A DNA stretch of 64,000 nt from assembly GCA_052066835.1 (NCBI GenBank), contig JBQHRJ010000005.1. One strand, written 5' to 3'. A model generated the notes under the pieces. That model saw only the letters and a program-made list of their open reading frames with translations. It was not told where the DNA came from and did no database searches. This DNA comes from UBA2821 sp902763335 (GTDB lineage: Bacteria; Bacillota; Clostridia; Lachnospirales; Lachnospiraceae). Below are positions 18,524 to 26,727 of the stretch, piece by piece. A program made the translations under genes and the position numbers. The first letter of the stretch is position 1, and each line of letters starts with the position of its first letter.

Positions 18524-19042
18524 ATGGAATATAATAAAGAAGACATGCTGCAGGTAGGATTTATAACTCAGACACATGGTATCCGCGGAGAGGTTAAAGT
18601 GTATCCTACTACAGATGATGTAAATAGATTTAATGAATTAAAAAAAGCATATATAGACAGTAAAGAAGGACTTGTTCCTGTTAAAATCAGTGGTGTAAGA
18701 TATTTTAAAAATCTTGTAATACTTAAATTCAAAGGAATAAATAATATAAATGATGTAGAAAAGTATAAAAAATGCCCTTTGTTAATTGACAGGGAAGATG
18801 CAGTACCGCTTGAGGAGGGAGAATATTTTATAACAGATATTCTTGGATTAAAAGTGGTTACAGATGATGATAAAGAACTCGGTACAGTTAAGGATGTATT
18901 GCAGACAGGGGCAAATGATGTATATGTGATACAGACAGAAGATAATAAAGAAATATTAATACCTGCGATAAAACAGTGTATACTTGGTGTTGATCTGGAG
19001 AATAAAGAGATGAAGGTACATTTGCTTGAAGGTTTGCTATAG
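18524..19042 (+). CDS. rimM: Ribosome maturation factor RimM
   Basis: RimM binds ribosomal protein S19 and assists 30S head assembly. The 172-aa protein has the N-terminal barrel motif QVGFITQTHGIRGEVKVYP and the C-terminal PRC-barrel (YFITDILGLKV, GTVKDVLQTGANDVYVI, ILIPAIK). Two adjacent ATG codons at 18521 and 18524 are possible starts; 18524 has better spacing from GAGG. trmD follows 29 nt later, the conserved pairing. Confidence 0.95.
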   Translation: MEYNKEDMLQVGFITQTHGIRGEVKVYPTTDDVNRFNELKKAYIDSKEGLVPVKISGVRYFKNLVILKFKGINNINDVEKYKKCPLLIDREDAVPLEEGEYFITDILGLKVVTDDDKELGTVKDVLQTGANDVYVIQTEDNKEILIPAIKQCILGVDLENKEMKVHLLEGLL

Positions 19043-19071
19043 CAGGAAATTGTAAAAGAATGGAGAGACGG

Positions 19072-20262
19072 ATGAAAAACTATTATATATTAACACTTTT
19101 TCCGGACATGATAATGAATGGCTTGAATACCAGCATAACCGGAAGGGCAAAAGCAAATGGATTAATAAATTTTGACGCTGTTAATATCCGTGACTTTACA
19201 AAAGAAAAACATGGTCATGTCGATGATTATCCGTATGGCGGTGGTGCGGGAATGGTAATGCAGCCGCAGCCTATATATGATGCATACCGGTATGTTGAGG
19301 AAAAAAGCGGAAAGCCTGACAGGGTAGTGTATGTGACTCCTCAGGGGAAGGTATTTAATCAGGAAATGGCAAAGGAATTTGCAGCGGATGATAATATAGT
19401 ATTTCTGTGTGGACATTATGAGGGTGTAGATGAGAGAATATTAGATATGATAGTTACGGATTATGTGTCTATCGGAGACTACGTTCTCACAGGCGGAGAA
19501 CTTCCGGCTATGGTGATGATAGATTCAATATCGAGGATGGTACCGGGAGTGTTAAATAATGATGTATCAGCACAGGATGAATCATTTTCTGACGGATTAC
19601 TTGAGTATCCGCAGTACACCAGACCTGTAGAATTTATGGGAATGAAAGTTCCTGATGTGCTTATGTCTGGACATCACAAAAATATAGATGCATGGCGTAA
19701 GGAACAGTCATTAAAGAGGACGATGGAAAGAAGACCGGAGCTTCTTGACAATAAGACATATTCTGACAGAGCAGAAATGATTGCAAAACTAATGAATATG
19801 ATGACAGAATATTTTAATGGTGATCCGAAAAGAATCCAGCATTTTACAAAGGTGTATGCATATGCAAAAAATATCGGAGTGCTTGAAAATATTGATTCTG
19901 ATACGGCATTTATATTGGAAACGGCAGCCATTGTTCATGACATCGGCATAAAAAAAGGTGAAGAAAAGTATGGAAGATGTGATGGAAAAATACAGGAAGA
20001 ACTTGGACCGCATGAGGCAGAAAAAATTTTGAAAAAATGCGGTTATTCAAAAGAAGTTATACGGCGTGTTAAATATCTCGTGGGACATCATCATACTTAT
20101 TCCGGTATAGACGGAATTGATTATCAGATTCTTGTTGAGGCAGATTTTATTGTCAATATGTATGAGGATAATGCAGGTATAGAAAGTGTGAAGTCGGTTC
20201 TTGGTAAAATTTTCAAAACAAAAGCCGGAACAGATATGTACCGGCAGATATTTGGAATATAA
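19072..20262 (+). CDS. trmD: tRNA (guanine-N1)-methyltransferase TrmD fused to an HD domain
   Basis: Residues 1 to about 240 are a complete TrmD, the SPOUT enzyme that methylates G37 of tRNAs: YPYGGGAGMVMQP, LCGHYEGVDERI, SIGDYVLTGGELPAMVMID and SGHHKNIDAWRKEQSLKRT. The single frame then continues for about 150 residues into an HD-type hydrolase domain (HFTKVYAYAK, IVHDIGIKK near residue 289, GHHHTYS, EADFIVNM), keeping the metal-binding His and Asp residues. TrmD alone is about 240-255 aa, so this is a fusion; no stop or frame change separates the parts. Start ATG 19072 follows GGAGAG; ATG 19060 is the alternative. It ends 8 nt before the convergent DtxR-type gene. Confidence 0.93.
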   Translation: MKNYYILTLFPDMIMNGLNTSITGRAKANGLINFDAVNIRDFTKEKHGHVDDYPYGGGAGMVMQPQPIYDAYRYVEEKSGKPDRVVYVTPQGKVFNQEMAKEFAADDNIVFLCGHYEGVDERILDMIVTDYVSIGDYVLTGGELPAMVMIDSISRMVPGVLNNDVSAQDESFSDGLLEYPQYTRPVEFMGMKVPDVLMSGHHKNIDAWRKEQSLKRTMERRPELLDNKTYSDRAEMIAKLMNMMTEYFNGDPKRIQHFTKVYAYAKNIGVLENIDSDTAFILETAAIVHDIGIKKGEEKYGRCDGKIQEELGPHEAEKILKKCGYSKEVIRRVKYLVGHHHTYSGIDGIDYQILVEADFIVNMYEDNAGIESVKSVLGKIFKTKAGTDMYRQIFGI

Positions 20263-20270
20263 ATATATAA

Positions 20271-20645
20271 TTATTTAACGGGATGCTCTGAAATGAATTT
20301 TTTCAGGGCATCAAAACTTTCTGAGCTGAGGTCGTGTTCTATCTTGCATGCGTCTTCTGCTGCAACTTCTTCATTGACACCTATTGATTTAAGAAAATCA
20401 GTTAAAATAGTGTGGCGTTCATAGATTTTTGTTGCAATCTCCAAGCCTGATTCTGTAAGTAAGATATATCCGTTGTCATTTATCGTTATGTAATTATTCA
20501 GCCTGAGATTTTTCATTGCAACGCTGACGCTGGATTTTTTAAAATTCAGTTCGTGGGCAATATCTACAGAACGGACATTTCCGTTTCTCCGACTTAATAT
20601 AAGTATAGTTTCTAAATAATCCTCACCGGATTTGTATATGCTCAT
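20271..20645 (-). CDS. DtxR/MntR-family metal-dependent transcriptional regulator
   Basis: A 124-aa protein with an N-terminal winged helix (SGEDYLETIL, VRSVDIAHELNFKKSSVSVAMKNL) and a dimerisation domain carrying the metal-site motifs ERHTIL and CKIEHDLS. These correspond to the His, Glu and His ligands of MntR/DtxR proteins. It lacks the SH3-like third domain, so it is the short MntR-like type. It presumably represses metal uptake genes when Mn or Fe is sufficient; no transporter gene is adjacent, so the target is unknown. ATG 20645 has AGGAAGGA upstream on the minus strand. It is transcribed towards trmD. Confidence 0.85.
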   Translation of the reverse strand: MSIYKSGEDYLETILILSRRNGNVRSVDIAHELNFKKSSVSVAMKNLRLNNYITINDNGYILLTESGLEIATKIYERHTILTDFLKSIGVNEEVAAEDACKIEHDLSSESFDALKKFISEHPVK

Positions 20646-20721
20646 GTGTTAATCCTTCCTGTTCAGTAGTAATAGTATGAACAATGCCTGACTGGCAGTC
20701 ATTAGTTATCAATTTTCATTT

Positions 20722-20750
20722 ATTATATCATGATTAAGATTTAAAATCAA
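20722..20750 (-). promoter_or_regulatory. Predicted promoter of the DtxR-family gene
   Basis: On the minus strand, TTGATT (complement of 20745-20750) and TATAAT (complement of 20722-20727) are separated by exactly 17 nt, with a long leader of about 75 nt before the ATG. Confidence 0.65.
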
Positions 20751-20759
20751 ATTTTAATT

Positions 20760-20772
20760 GAGAATCATTCTC
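20760..20772. promoter_or_regulatory. Fur-type palindromic operator candidate
   Basis: GAGAATCATTCTC is a perfect 13-bp palindrome about a central C. With its flanks it resembles the 7-1-7 operator of Fur-family repressors (TGAnAAT-N-ATTnTCA). It lies 9 nt upstream of the -35 box of the DtxR-family gene and about 45 nt upstream of the pta -10 box, so it could act on either side. The match is to a known consensus; binding is inferred. Confidence 0.45.
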
Positions 20773-20816
20773 GTACATGTCTGTAAAAAAAAACACCCCA
20801 TATCCGGAATTTGCAT

Positions 20817-20822
20817 TATAAT
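20817..20822 (+). promoter_or_regulatory. -10 element of pta
   Basis: A perfect TATAAT lies 31 nt upstream of the pta ATG. No good -35 hexamer sits 16-18 nt before it (the region is ACACCCC), so an activator or another feature may be needed. Confidence 0.4.
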
Positions 20823-20853
20823 GAATATAGAAAAAAGTAAGGAGAAAAGAAAA

Positions 20854-21837
20854 ATGTTTGGATTTGGAGAAATGATTTCTATTTTAAAAAAGAGCCCTAA
20901 AAAAATTGTCTTTACAGAAGGTAATGACCCGCGTATACTTGAAGCCTCTTCGAGACTTTTAGCAAGCAGTTTTCTGCATCCTATTCTTGTAGGAAATCCT
21001 GATGAGATATATGAAGCAGCTGAAGAGAGCGGATTTAACATTAGGGGTGCAGAGATAATAGATCCTGATAATTTTGATAAGATGGATGAAATGGTTGAAT
21101 TGTTCTGTGAACTACGTAAGAGTAAAGGTGTAACACCTGAACAGGCAAGAAAGACACTTGCACAGGCAAATTATTTTGGCACAATGCTTGTGAAGATGGG
21201 ATTTGCTGATGCACTGTTAGGCGGAGCTACATATTCAACTGCTGATACAGTAAGACCTGCATTACAGCTTATTAAAACAAAACCGGGAAATAAGATAGTA
21301 TCTTCATGCTTTATCCTTGTAAGACCATCTGCTACAGGTGATAATGAAGTTTTAGCTATGGGAGACTGTGCTATCAATATCAGACCTACAGAGGACGAGC
21401 TTGTTGAGATAGCTACAGAGACAGCTGAATGTGCAAAGATATTCGGTGTTGACCCTAAGGTTGGATTTTTGAGCTATTCAACACTTGGTTCAGGTAAGGG
21501 TGAAGACGTAGATAAGATGAGAAATGCAGCAGAGAAAACAAAGAAAGTTGCACCGGAACTTCCTGTTATAGGAGAAGTTCAGTTTGATGCTGCTGTTTCA
21601 CCTAGAGTATCAAAAGTTAAGTGCCCGGGTTCAGATATTGCAGGTCATGTAAATACATTTATATTCCCTGATATAAACGCTGGAAACATCGGATACAAGA
21701 TTGCACAGAGACTTGGTTCATTTGAAGCATACGGACCGATTTTACTCGGACTTAATGCACCGATAAATGATTTATCAAGAGGATGTAATGCATCTGAAGT
21801 ATATTCAATGGCAATCATTACTGCCGCACTTGCATAA
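20854..21837 (+). CDS. pta: Phosphate acetyltransferase
   Basis: Pta interconverts acetyl-CoA and acetyl phosphate, and with acetate kinase gives the main ATP-yielding acetate pathway of fermenting Clostridia. The 327-aa protein is the short class without extra N-terminal domains: FTEGNDPRILEAS, ANYFGTMLVKMG, GGATYSTADTVRPALQ, PSATGDNEVLAMGDCA, GEVQFDAAVS and FPDINAGNIGYKIAQRLG. ATG 20854 has AAGGAGA upstream. ackA is not adjacent, since a terminator follows directly. Phosphate butyryltransferase is a relative, but the motif set and length favour Pta. Confidence 0.93.
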   Translation: MFGFGEMISILKKSPKKIVFTEGNDPRILEASSRLLASSFLHPILVGNPDEIYEAAEESGFNIRGAEIIDPDNFDKMDEMVELFCELRKSKGVTPEQARKTLAQANYFGTMLVKMGFADALLGGATYSTADTVRPALQLIKTKPGNKIVSSCFILVRPSATGDNEVLAMGDCAINIRPTEDELVEIATETAECAKIFGVDPKVGFLSYSTLGSGKGEDVDKMRNAAEKTKKVAPELPVIGEVQFDAAVSPRVSKVKCPGSDIAGHVNTFIFPDINAGNIGYKIAQRLGSFEAYGPILLGLNAPINDLSRGCNASEVYSMAIITAALA

Positions 21838-21862
21838 ACATTAGAATAATAAAGATTAAAAC

Positions 21863-21916
21863 AGACCGGTATTTAAGACATATCACAATGTGATGTCTTG
21901 TACCGGTCTTTATTTG
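21863..21916 (+). terminator. Terminator after pta
   Basis: AGACCGGTA (21863-21871) pairs with TACCGGTCT (21901-21909), and inside it AAGACAT pairs with ATGTCTT, giving a long hairpin followed by a TTTATTT tract. Confidence 0.85.
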
Positions 21917-22017
21917 TATAAGCAGATGCATAAACCAGCCGGCACAGATTTGCAAATTATGGACTATATTATATAACTCAGCATATACATAGAAAGATGA
22001 AGCGGAGGAGTGAAGGT

Positions 22018-22572
22018 ATGGAATTTAAGGAGAGCAACACATATAACAATCTGAAAAAGGCTATGGACGCTGAAATGAGAATGAGTACGAAGTACAGAAT
22101 GTATGCTGACAGGGCGTTACAGGAGAAAATGAGACCTGTGGCAAAGGTATTTGAAGAATTGTCAGGAAATGAAAAGGAACATGCTGTGCTGTGGAATGGG
22201 ATATTAAACAGCGGAAATGTGCCGAATACTGAACAAAATCTTAAAAGTGCTGCTTCAGGTGAACAGTATGAGTGGACCAGAATGTATGAGGATTATGCAA
22301 ACACGGCAGCAGAAGAGGGATACAATGATATTGCGGATATGTTCAGGAGGGTGGCACTTATAGAGCATCATCACGATATTATATTGAGAGACCTGATTAA
22401 GCGAATGGACAGTGCCGGACTGTTTTGCGATACGGAGGAAACTATATGGATATGTACAAACTGCGGATATCTGTATTATGGTAAATGTGCACCGGATAAG
22501 TGCCCAGTATGCGGATATCCGGTACAGTATTATGAAAAACTTCAGGATAATTGTAACAACACAGGGCAATAA
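22018..22572 (+). CDS. rbr: Rubrerythrin (ferritin-like diiron plus rubredoxin domain)
   Basis: A 184-aa protein with an N-terminal four-helix diiron domain (MDAEMRMSTKY, GNEKEHA, AAEEGYNDIADMF, ALIEHHHDI) and a C-terminal rubredoxin-like iron site with CTNCGY and CPVCGY. Rubrerythrins reduce hydrogen peroxide in anaerobes. The start ATG 22018 follows GGAGGAGTG. It stands alone between the pta terminator and the polyamine operon promoter. I saw no PerR-type operator directly upstream. Confidence 0.9.
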   Translation: MEFKESNTYNNLKKAMDAEMRMSTKYRMYADRALQEKMRPVAKVFEELSGNEKEHAVLWNGILNSGNVPNTEQNLKSAASGEQYEWTRMYEDYANTAAEEGYNDIADMFRRVALIEHHHDIILRDLIKRMDSAGLFCDTEETIWICTNCGYLYYGKCAPDKCPVCGYPVQYYEKLQDNCNNTGQ

Positions 22573-22605
22573 TTGATAAAAAGTATTTAATTTTTTCTGT
22601 GTTTA

Positions 22606-22673
22606 TGCTAAAATCGAAACATATGCATATCTGGTGTGCGGATATTTTAAATACCGCACGTCAGATGTTTCGA
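22606..22673 (+). promoter_or_regulatory. Promoter and structured leader of the polyamine operon
   Basis: An extended -10 (TGC-TAAAAT, 22606-22614) is followed at once by a large inverted-repeat structure. TCGAAACAT (22614-22622) pairs with ATGTTTCGA (22665-22673). Inside it CTGGTGTGCGG (22631-22641) pairs with CCGCACGTCAG (22654-22664) with two G·U pairs, a 12-nt loop and an 8-nt bulge. The structure ends two bases before the GGAGG of speD. If transcription starts near 22621 only the inner stem is in the RNA, and ATATGCATAT (22621-22630) could be a DNA operator. Confidence 0.55.
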
Positions 22674-22688
22674 ATGGAGGAAAAACGG

Positions 22689-23492
22689 TTGGATAATAAG
22701 CTAACTTTGTATGGATTTAATAATCTTACAAAAACACTCAGCTTTAACATATATGATGTCTGTTATGCAAAAACAGAAAAAGAACAGAAAGAATATATCA
22801 GATATATAGATGAACAGTATAACTCGAACAGACTTACAAAAATATTGTGTGATGTCACAGACCTGATAGGGGCACAGATATTGAATATATCAAAGCAGGA
22901 TTATGAACCGCAGGGAGCATCAGTCAATGTCCTGATAGCGGAGGAAGCACTTACGGGAAAGAAGATTGATGAGTCGTGTAATCTTGGAAAATTTGCAGAT
23001 GAGGCAAGAAATACGATACATGCCCATCTTGATAAGAGCCATGTAACCGTGCATACATTTCCAGAGGCACATCCTGACAAGGCTATTTCTACATTCAGGG
23101 TTGATATAGATGTTGCCACCTGTGGAAAGGTATCACCTTTAAATGCACTGAATTATCTTATAGGAAGCTTTGATTCTGATATTATTATATTGGATTACAG
23201 GGTACGGGGGTTTACAAGGGATGTCTTTGGAAAAAAATATTTTCTGGATCACGATATAAGATCAATACAGGATTATATAGATGAAAAAACATTAAAAAAA
23301 TATGACTCGATGGATGTAAATGTATATCAGTCGAATATTTTTCATACTAAAATGAAGATAAAGGAAATTGAATTGCAAAATTATCTTTTTCATCAGGATG
23401 TTAATCTTCTTACGGAAAAACAGAAGGCCGAAATAGGACAGAATCTTGAACGTGAAATGGAAGAGATATTCAGTGGCATGAATATTTATTAA
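22689..23492 (+). CDS. speD: S-adenosylmethionine decarboxylase proenzyme
   Basis: SpeD makes decarboxylated SAM, the aminopropyl donor for spermidine. The 267-aa protein resembles the long E. coli-type enzyme: LYGFNNLTKTLSFNIYD, QDYEPQGASV, VRGFTRDVFGKK and VNVYQSNIFHTKM. The self-cleavage site that forms the pyruvoyl group is in AHLDKSH, Ser about residue 117. Translation probably starts at TTG 22689, with GGAGG 8 nt upstream. ATG 22674 is in frame but overlaps that Shine-Dalgarno site. It is the first gene of a six-gene operon, preceded by a structured leader. Confidence 0.94.
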   Translation: MDNKLTLYGFNNLTKTLSFNIYDVCYAKTEKEQKEYIRYIDEQYNSNRLTKILCDVTDLIGAQILNISKQDYEPQGASVNVLIAEEALTGKKIDESCNLGKFADEARNTIHAHLDKSHVTVHTFPEAHPDKAISTFRVDIDVATCGKVSPLNALNYLIGSFDSDIIILDYRVRGFTRDVFGKKYFLDHDIRSIQDYIDEKTLKKYDSMDVNVYQSNIFHTKMKIKEIELQNYLFHQDVNLLTEKQKAEIGQNLEREMEEIFSGMNIY

Positions 23493-23516
23493 ACATAAGG
23501 AGAAGTTTAATATAAA

Positions 23517-24965
23517 ATGGAAAAATTATCTCAAAATGATACGCCTATACATGAGGCATTAAAAAAACACTGTGAGCAGAGAGTTGTACACTTCGATGTT
23601 CCGGGACATAAAGGCGGACGTGGCAATAAGGAGCTAAAATATTTTTTGGGAGAGCAGTGCCTTAAGGCAGATGTGAATTCTATGAAACCGTTAGATAATC
23701 TGTGCCATCCTGTTTCTGTTATCAAAGATGCGCAGAGGTTAGCAGCAGAAGCATTCGGTGCAGAAGAAGTATTTTTTATAGTAAATGGAACAACTGCGGC
23801 AGTTCAGGCGATGGTTATGGCGGTGTGCAAAGCAGGAGAAAAGATTATTCTTCCGAGAAATGTACATAGGAGTGCCATAAATGCCCTGATTCTTTGTGGT
23901 GCAATTCCCGTTTATGTTGACCCGGGGGTAAATGAGGAACTTGGTATTCCGCTGGGAATGTCTGTTTCGGCGGTAAAAGAAGCTATAAGAAAAAATCCGG
24001 ATGCGAAGGCAATTATAGTGAACAATCCGACATATTACGGAGTGTGTTCTGATATAGAAGAGATAGTAAAAATAGCACATGCCCATGGAATGAAATTGTT
24101 GGCAGATGAGGCACATGGTACTCATTTTTATTTTGGTGAGGACATGCCGGCATCAGCAATGAAGGCCGGGGCTGATATGGCGGCAGTAAGTATGCATAAG
24201 ACAGGTGGTTCACTTACCCAGAGTTCATTTTTACTCTGTGGTAAAGATGTTGACAGCGGATATGTACGCCAGATAATTAACCTTACGCAGACTACAAGCG
24301 GTTCTTATCTTTTACTGTCATCGCTTGATATTTCAAGAAAAAATCTATATTTAAACGGCAAAGATATATTTAAGAGGACGGTCAGCTATACAAAGTATGC
24401 CAGAGAAGAGATAAATGCCATAGGTGGATATTATGCATTTGGTGATGAATTGACAGATGGAGACACGGTATATAAGTTTGACCCTACGAAACTGTCGGTA
24501 AATACGAGAAACATCGGACTTGCGGGAATTGAGGTATATGATTTGTTAAGAGATGAGTATGATATACAGATAGAGTTCGGAGATTTGGGAAATATACTTG
24601 CGATTGTGTCAGGCGGGGAAAGAGAACTTGAGATTGAAAGACTGATTTCAGCATTGTCTGAGATTAAGAGGATTCATGGTACGACTAAGGCCAAAACACT
24701 CAATCAGGAATATATAGAGCCTGTTATAAAAAATACTCCCCATGAGGCTTTTTTTGCTGAAAAGAAATGTGTACCTTTAAGTGAGAGTGCCGGATGCGTA
24801 AGTACAGAGTGTGTAATGTGTTATCCGCCGGGAATACCTATTATAGCACCGGGAGAACTGATAACAGACAGAATCGTTGATTACATCAGATATGCGAAGG
24901 AAATGGGCTGTCAGATTACGGGAACGGAAGATATGAATGTGCAGTATATAAATGTTATGAAGTAA
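23517..24965 (+). CDS. speA: Orn/Lys/Arg decarboxylase family protein, probably arginine decarboxylase
   Basis: A 482-aa fold-type I PLP decarboxylase of the short Bacillus SpeA-like class. Key motifs are HFDVPGHKGGRG, NGTTAAVQAM, ADEAHGTHFYF, SMHKTGGSLTQSSFLL (PLP lysine) and the C-terminal YPPGIPIIAPGE. Such proteins decarboxylate arginine or lysine. The agmatinase gene two places downstream argues for arginine to agmatine, with SpeB then making putrescine. A lysine or ornithine substrate cannot be excluded. It starts 24 nt after speD, with AAGGAGAAG upstream. Confidence 0.87.
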   Translation: MEKLSQNDTPIHEALKKHCEQRVVHFDVPGHKGGRGNKELKYFLGEQCLKADVNSMKPLDNLCHPVSVIKDAQRLAAEAFGAEEVFFIVNGTTAAVQAMVMAVCKAGEKIILPRNVHRSAINALILCGAIPVYVDPGVNEELGIPLGMSVSAVKEAIRKNPDAKAIIVNNPTYYGVCSDIEEIVKIAHAHGMKLLADEAHGTHFYFGEDMPASAMKAGADMAAVSMHKTGGSLTQSSFLLCGKDVDSGYVRQIINLTQTTSGSYLLLSSLDISRKNLYLNGKDIFKRTVSYTKYAREEINAIGGYYAFGDELTDGDTVYKFDPTKLSVNTRNIGLAGIEVYDLLRDEYDIQIEFGDLGNILAIVSGGERELEIERLISALSEIKRIHGTTKAKTLNQEYIEPVIKNTPHEAFFAEKKCVPLSESAGCVSTECVMCYPPGIPIIAPGELITDRIVDYIRYAKEMGCQITGTEDMNVQYINVMK

Positions 24966-25014
24966 AACTTTTATGAGTAACCAGTATTACTTTTTAGCTG
25001 AAAGGAAGATAGAT

Positions 25015-25863
25015 ATGGAATTGTGGTTTACTGAGAAACATACGGAAAATGTGAGATTTTCGATTCGTGTGGACAGACAGGTTGTTTCAGAAAAGAGTAA
25101 ATATCAGGAAATAGCTGTTTTTGACACAAAAGAATTTGGACGTGTACTGACACTTGACGGCTATATTATGCTTACAGAGAAGGATGAGTTTATATATCAT
25201 GAAATGATAGTTCATGTTCCGATGGCAGTAAAACCGGATATAAAAAATGTTCTTATAATAGGAGCCGGAGACGGTGGTACGGTAAGGGAACTTACAAGAT
25301 ATAATACGGTTGAAAATATCGACATGGTAGAAATAGATGAAGAGGTAGTAAAGGTTTGCAGTGAATATTTAAAAAAGACAAGCTGCGCACTTGATGATAA
25401 AAGACTTAACATTTTTTATGAGGATGGTCTTAAATTTGTCAGAAGAAAGAAAAATGAATATGATTTGATTATAGTTGATTCAACAGATCCCTTTGGACCG
25501 GGAGAGGGATTGTTTACAAAGGAATTTTACGGCAATTGTTATCAGGCTCTGAATGAAGACGGAATATTGATAAACCAGCATGAAAGTCCGTATTATTCAG
25601 AGGATGCGGATTCAATGAAGAGAGCACACAGAAATATCGCAAGAGTATTTGATGTAAGCGAAGTATATCAGTTCCATATGCCGACATATCCGTCCGGACA
25701 CTGGCTGTTTGGATTCTCTTCAAAGGGTCTGGATCCGGTAAAAGACCTTAAGGCGGATGAATGGAACCGTCTGGGATTAAAGACCGGATATTATAATACT
25801 GATATTCATAAGGGAGCTTTTGCCCTGCCAAACTATGTAAAGGAGTTACTGAAAGATGAATAG
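25015..25863 (+). CDS. speE: Spermidine synthase (polyamine aminopropyltransferase)
   Basis: This enzyme transfers an aminopropyl group from decarboxylated SAM to putrescine. The 282-aa protein has the N-terminal beta domain MELWFTEKHTENVRFSIRV and a Rossmann-fold core with IIGAGDGGTVRELTRY, DMVEIDEEVV and the gatekeeper/catalytic segment IIVDSTDPFGPGEGLF. ATG 25015 follows AAGGAAG; an in-frame ATG at 24973 lacks a good site. Its last bases overlap the speB start by 8 nt, suggesting coupled translation. Confidence 0.94.
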   Translation: MELWFTEKHTENVRFSIRVDRQVVSEKSKYQEIAVFDTKEFGRVLTLDGYIMLTEKDEFIYHEMIVHVPMAVKPDIKNVLIIGAGDGGTVRELTRYNTVENIDMVEIDEEVVKVCSEYLKKTSCALDDKRLNIFYEDGLKFVRRKKNEYDLIIVDSTDPFGPGEGLFTKEFYGNCYQALNEDGILINQHESPYYSEDADSMKRAHRNIARVFDVSEVYQFHMPTYPSGHWLFGFSSKGLDPVKDLKADEWNRLGLKTGYYNTDIHKGAFALPNYVKELLKDE

Positions 25864-26707
25864 AAATGTCCAGACATTTATAGCGTGTGACAATGAATAT
25901 GACGAAAGTAAAATTGTAATATTCGGCGCACCGTTTGACAGTACAACATCATACAGACCGGGGACTAGATTTGCCTCCTCTGCCATGAGAAACGAAAGTT
26001 ATGGAATAGAGACATACAGTTTATATCAGGATAAAGATTTAGAAGATATAAATGTTTTTGACGGTGGAGATCTGGAATTACCGTTTGGAGCTCCTGACGG
26101 AGCACTTGACATGATAGAAAAGTTTACAGCGGAAATTCTTTCGGACGGCAAATTACCGTTAATGATAGGCGGAGAACATCTGGTGACTCTCGGTGCGGTA
26201 AGAGCGGTGGCATCTGAATATGAGAATCTTCATATTATACATTTTGATGCACATGCTGATTTAAGGGATGACTATCTGGGAGTTAAATTATCCCATGCCA
26301 CAGTGATGCACAGATGTCATGATATAGTAGGAGACGGGAAAATATTCCAGTTTGGTATAAGAAGCGGTGACCGTAGTGAAATAAAATGGGGTAAGGAGCA
26401 TGTGTCAACGTGCAGATTTGATTTTTCGAATCTTAAGGATACTGTGGACATGCTTAAGGAGAAAAATGTTCCTGTATATTTTACGGTTGATTTAGACGTA
26501 CTTGATCCATCGGTATTTCCGGGAACAGGTACTCCGGAAGCGGGAGGAGTGACATACCTTCAGCTCACGGATGCGATAAAGAAAGTTACGGAACTGAATA
26601 TAGTCGGAATGGACATAGTGGAACTTTCACCACCATATGACAGTTCAGGTTCATCTACAGCACTGGCGTGCAAATTACTGAGAGAAATATTATTGTATTT
26701 ATCATAA
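25856..26707 (+). CDS. speB: Agmatinase
   Basis: This ureohydrolase converts agmatine to putrescine and urea. The 283-aa protein has the manganese-binding arginase-family motifs IGGEHLVT, HFDAHADLRDDYLG and FTVDLDVLDPSVFPGTGTPEAGG. The identity as agmatinase rather than arginase or formimidoylglutamase rests on its place in a polyamine operon with a decarboxylase of the SpeA family. It overlaps speE by 8 nt (ATGAATAG). Confidence 0.92.
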   Translation: MNRNVQTFIACDNEYDESKIVIFGAPFDSTTSYRPGTRFASSAMRNESYGIETYSLYQDKDLEDINVFDGGDLELPFGAPDGALDMIEKFTAEILSDGKLPLMIGGEHLVTLGAVRAVASEYENLHIIHFDAHADLRDDYLGVKLSHATVMHRCHDIVGDGKIFQFGIRSGDRSEIKWGKEHVSTCRFDFSNLKDTVDMLKEKNVPVYFTVDLDVLDPSVFPGTGTPEAGGVTYLQLTDAIKKVTELNIVGMDIVELSPPYDSSGSSTALACKLLREILLYLS

Positions 26708-26727
26708 ATCTAAAGGAGGACAAACAA

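Noticed and set aside
20282..20312. 12-bp hairpin (GATGCTCTGAAA with TTTCAGGGCATC) near the trmD and DtxR-family convergent ends
   Set aside because: It lies inside the DtxR-family coding region and has no T-run on either strand, so I do not call it a terminator.
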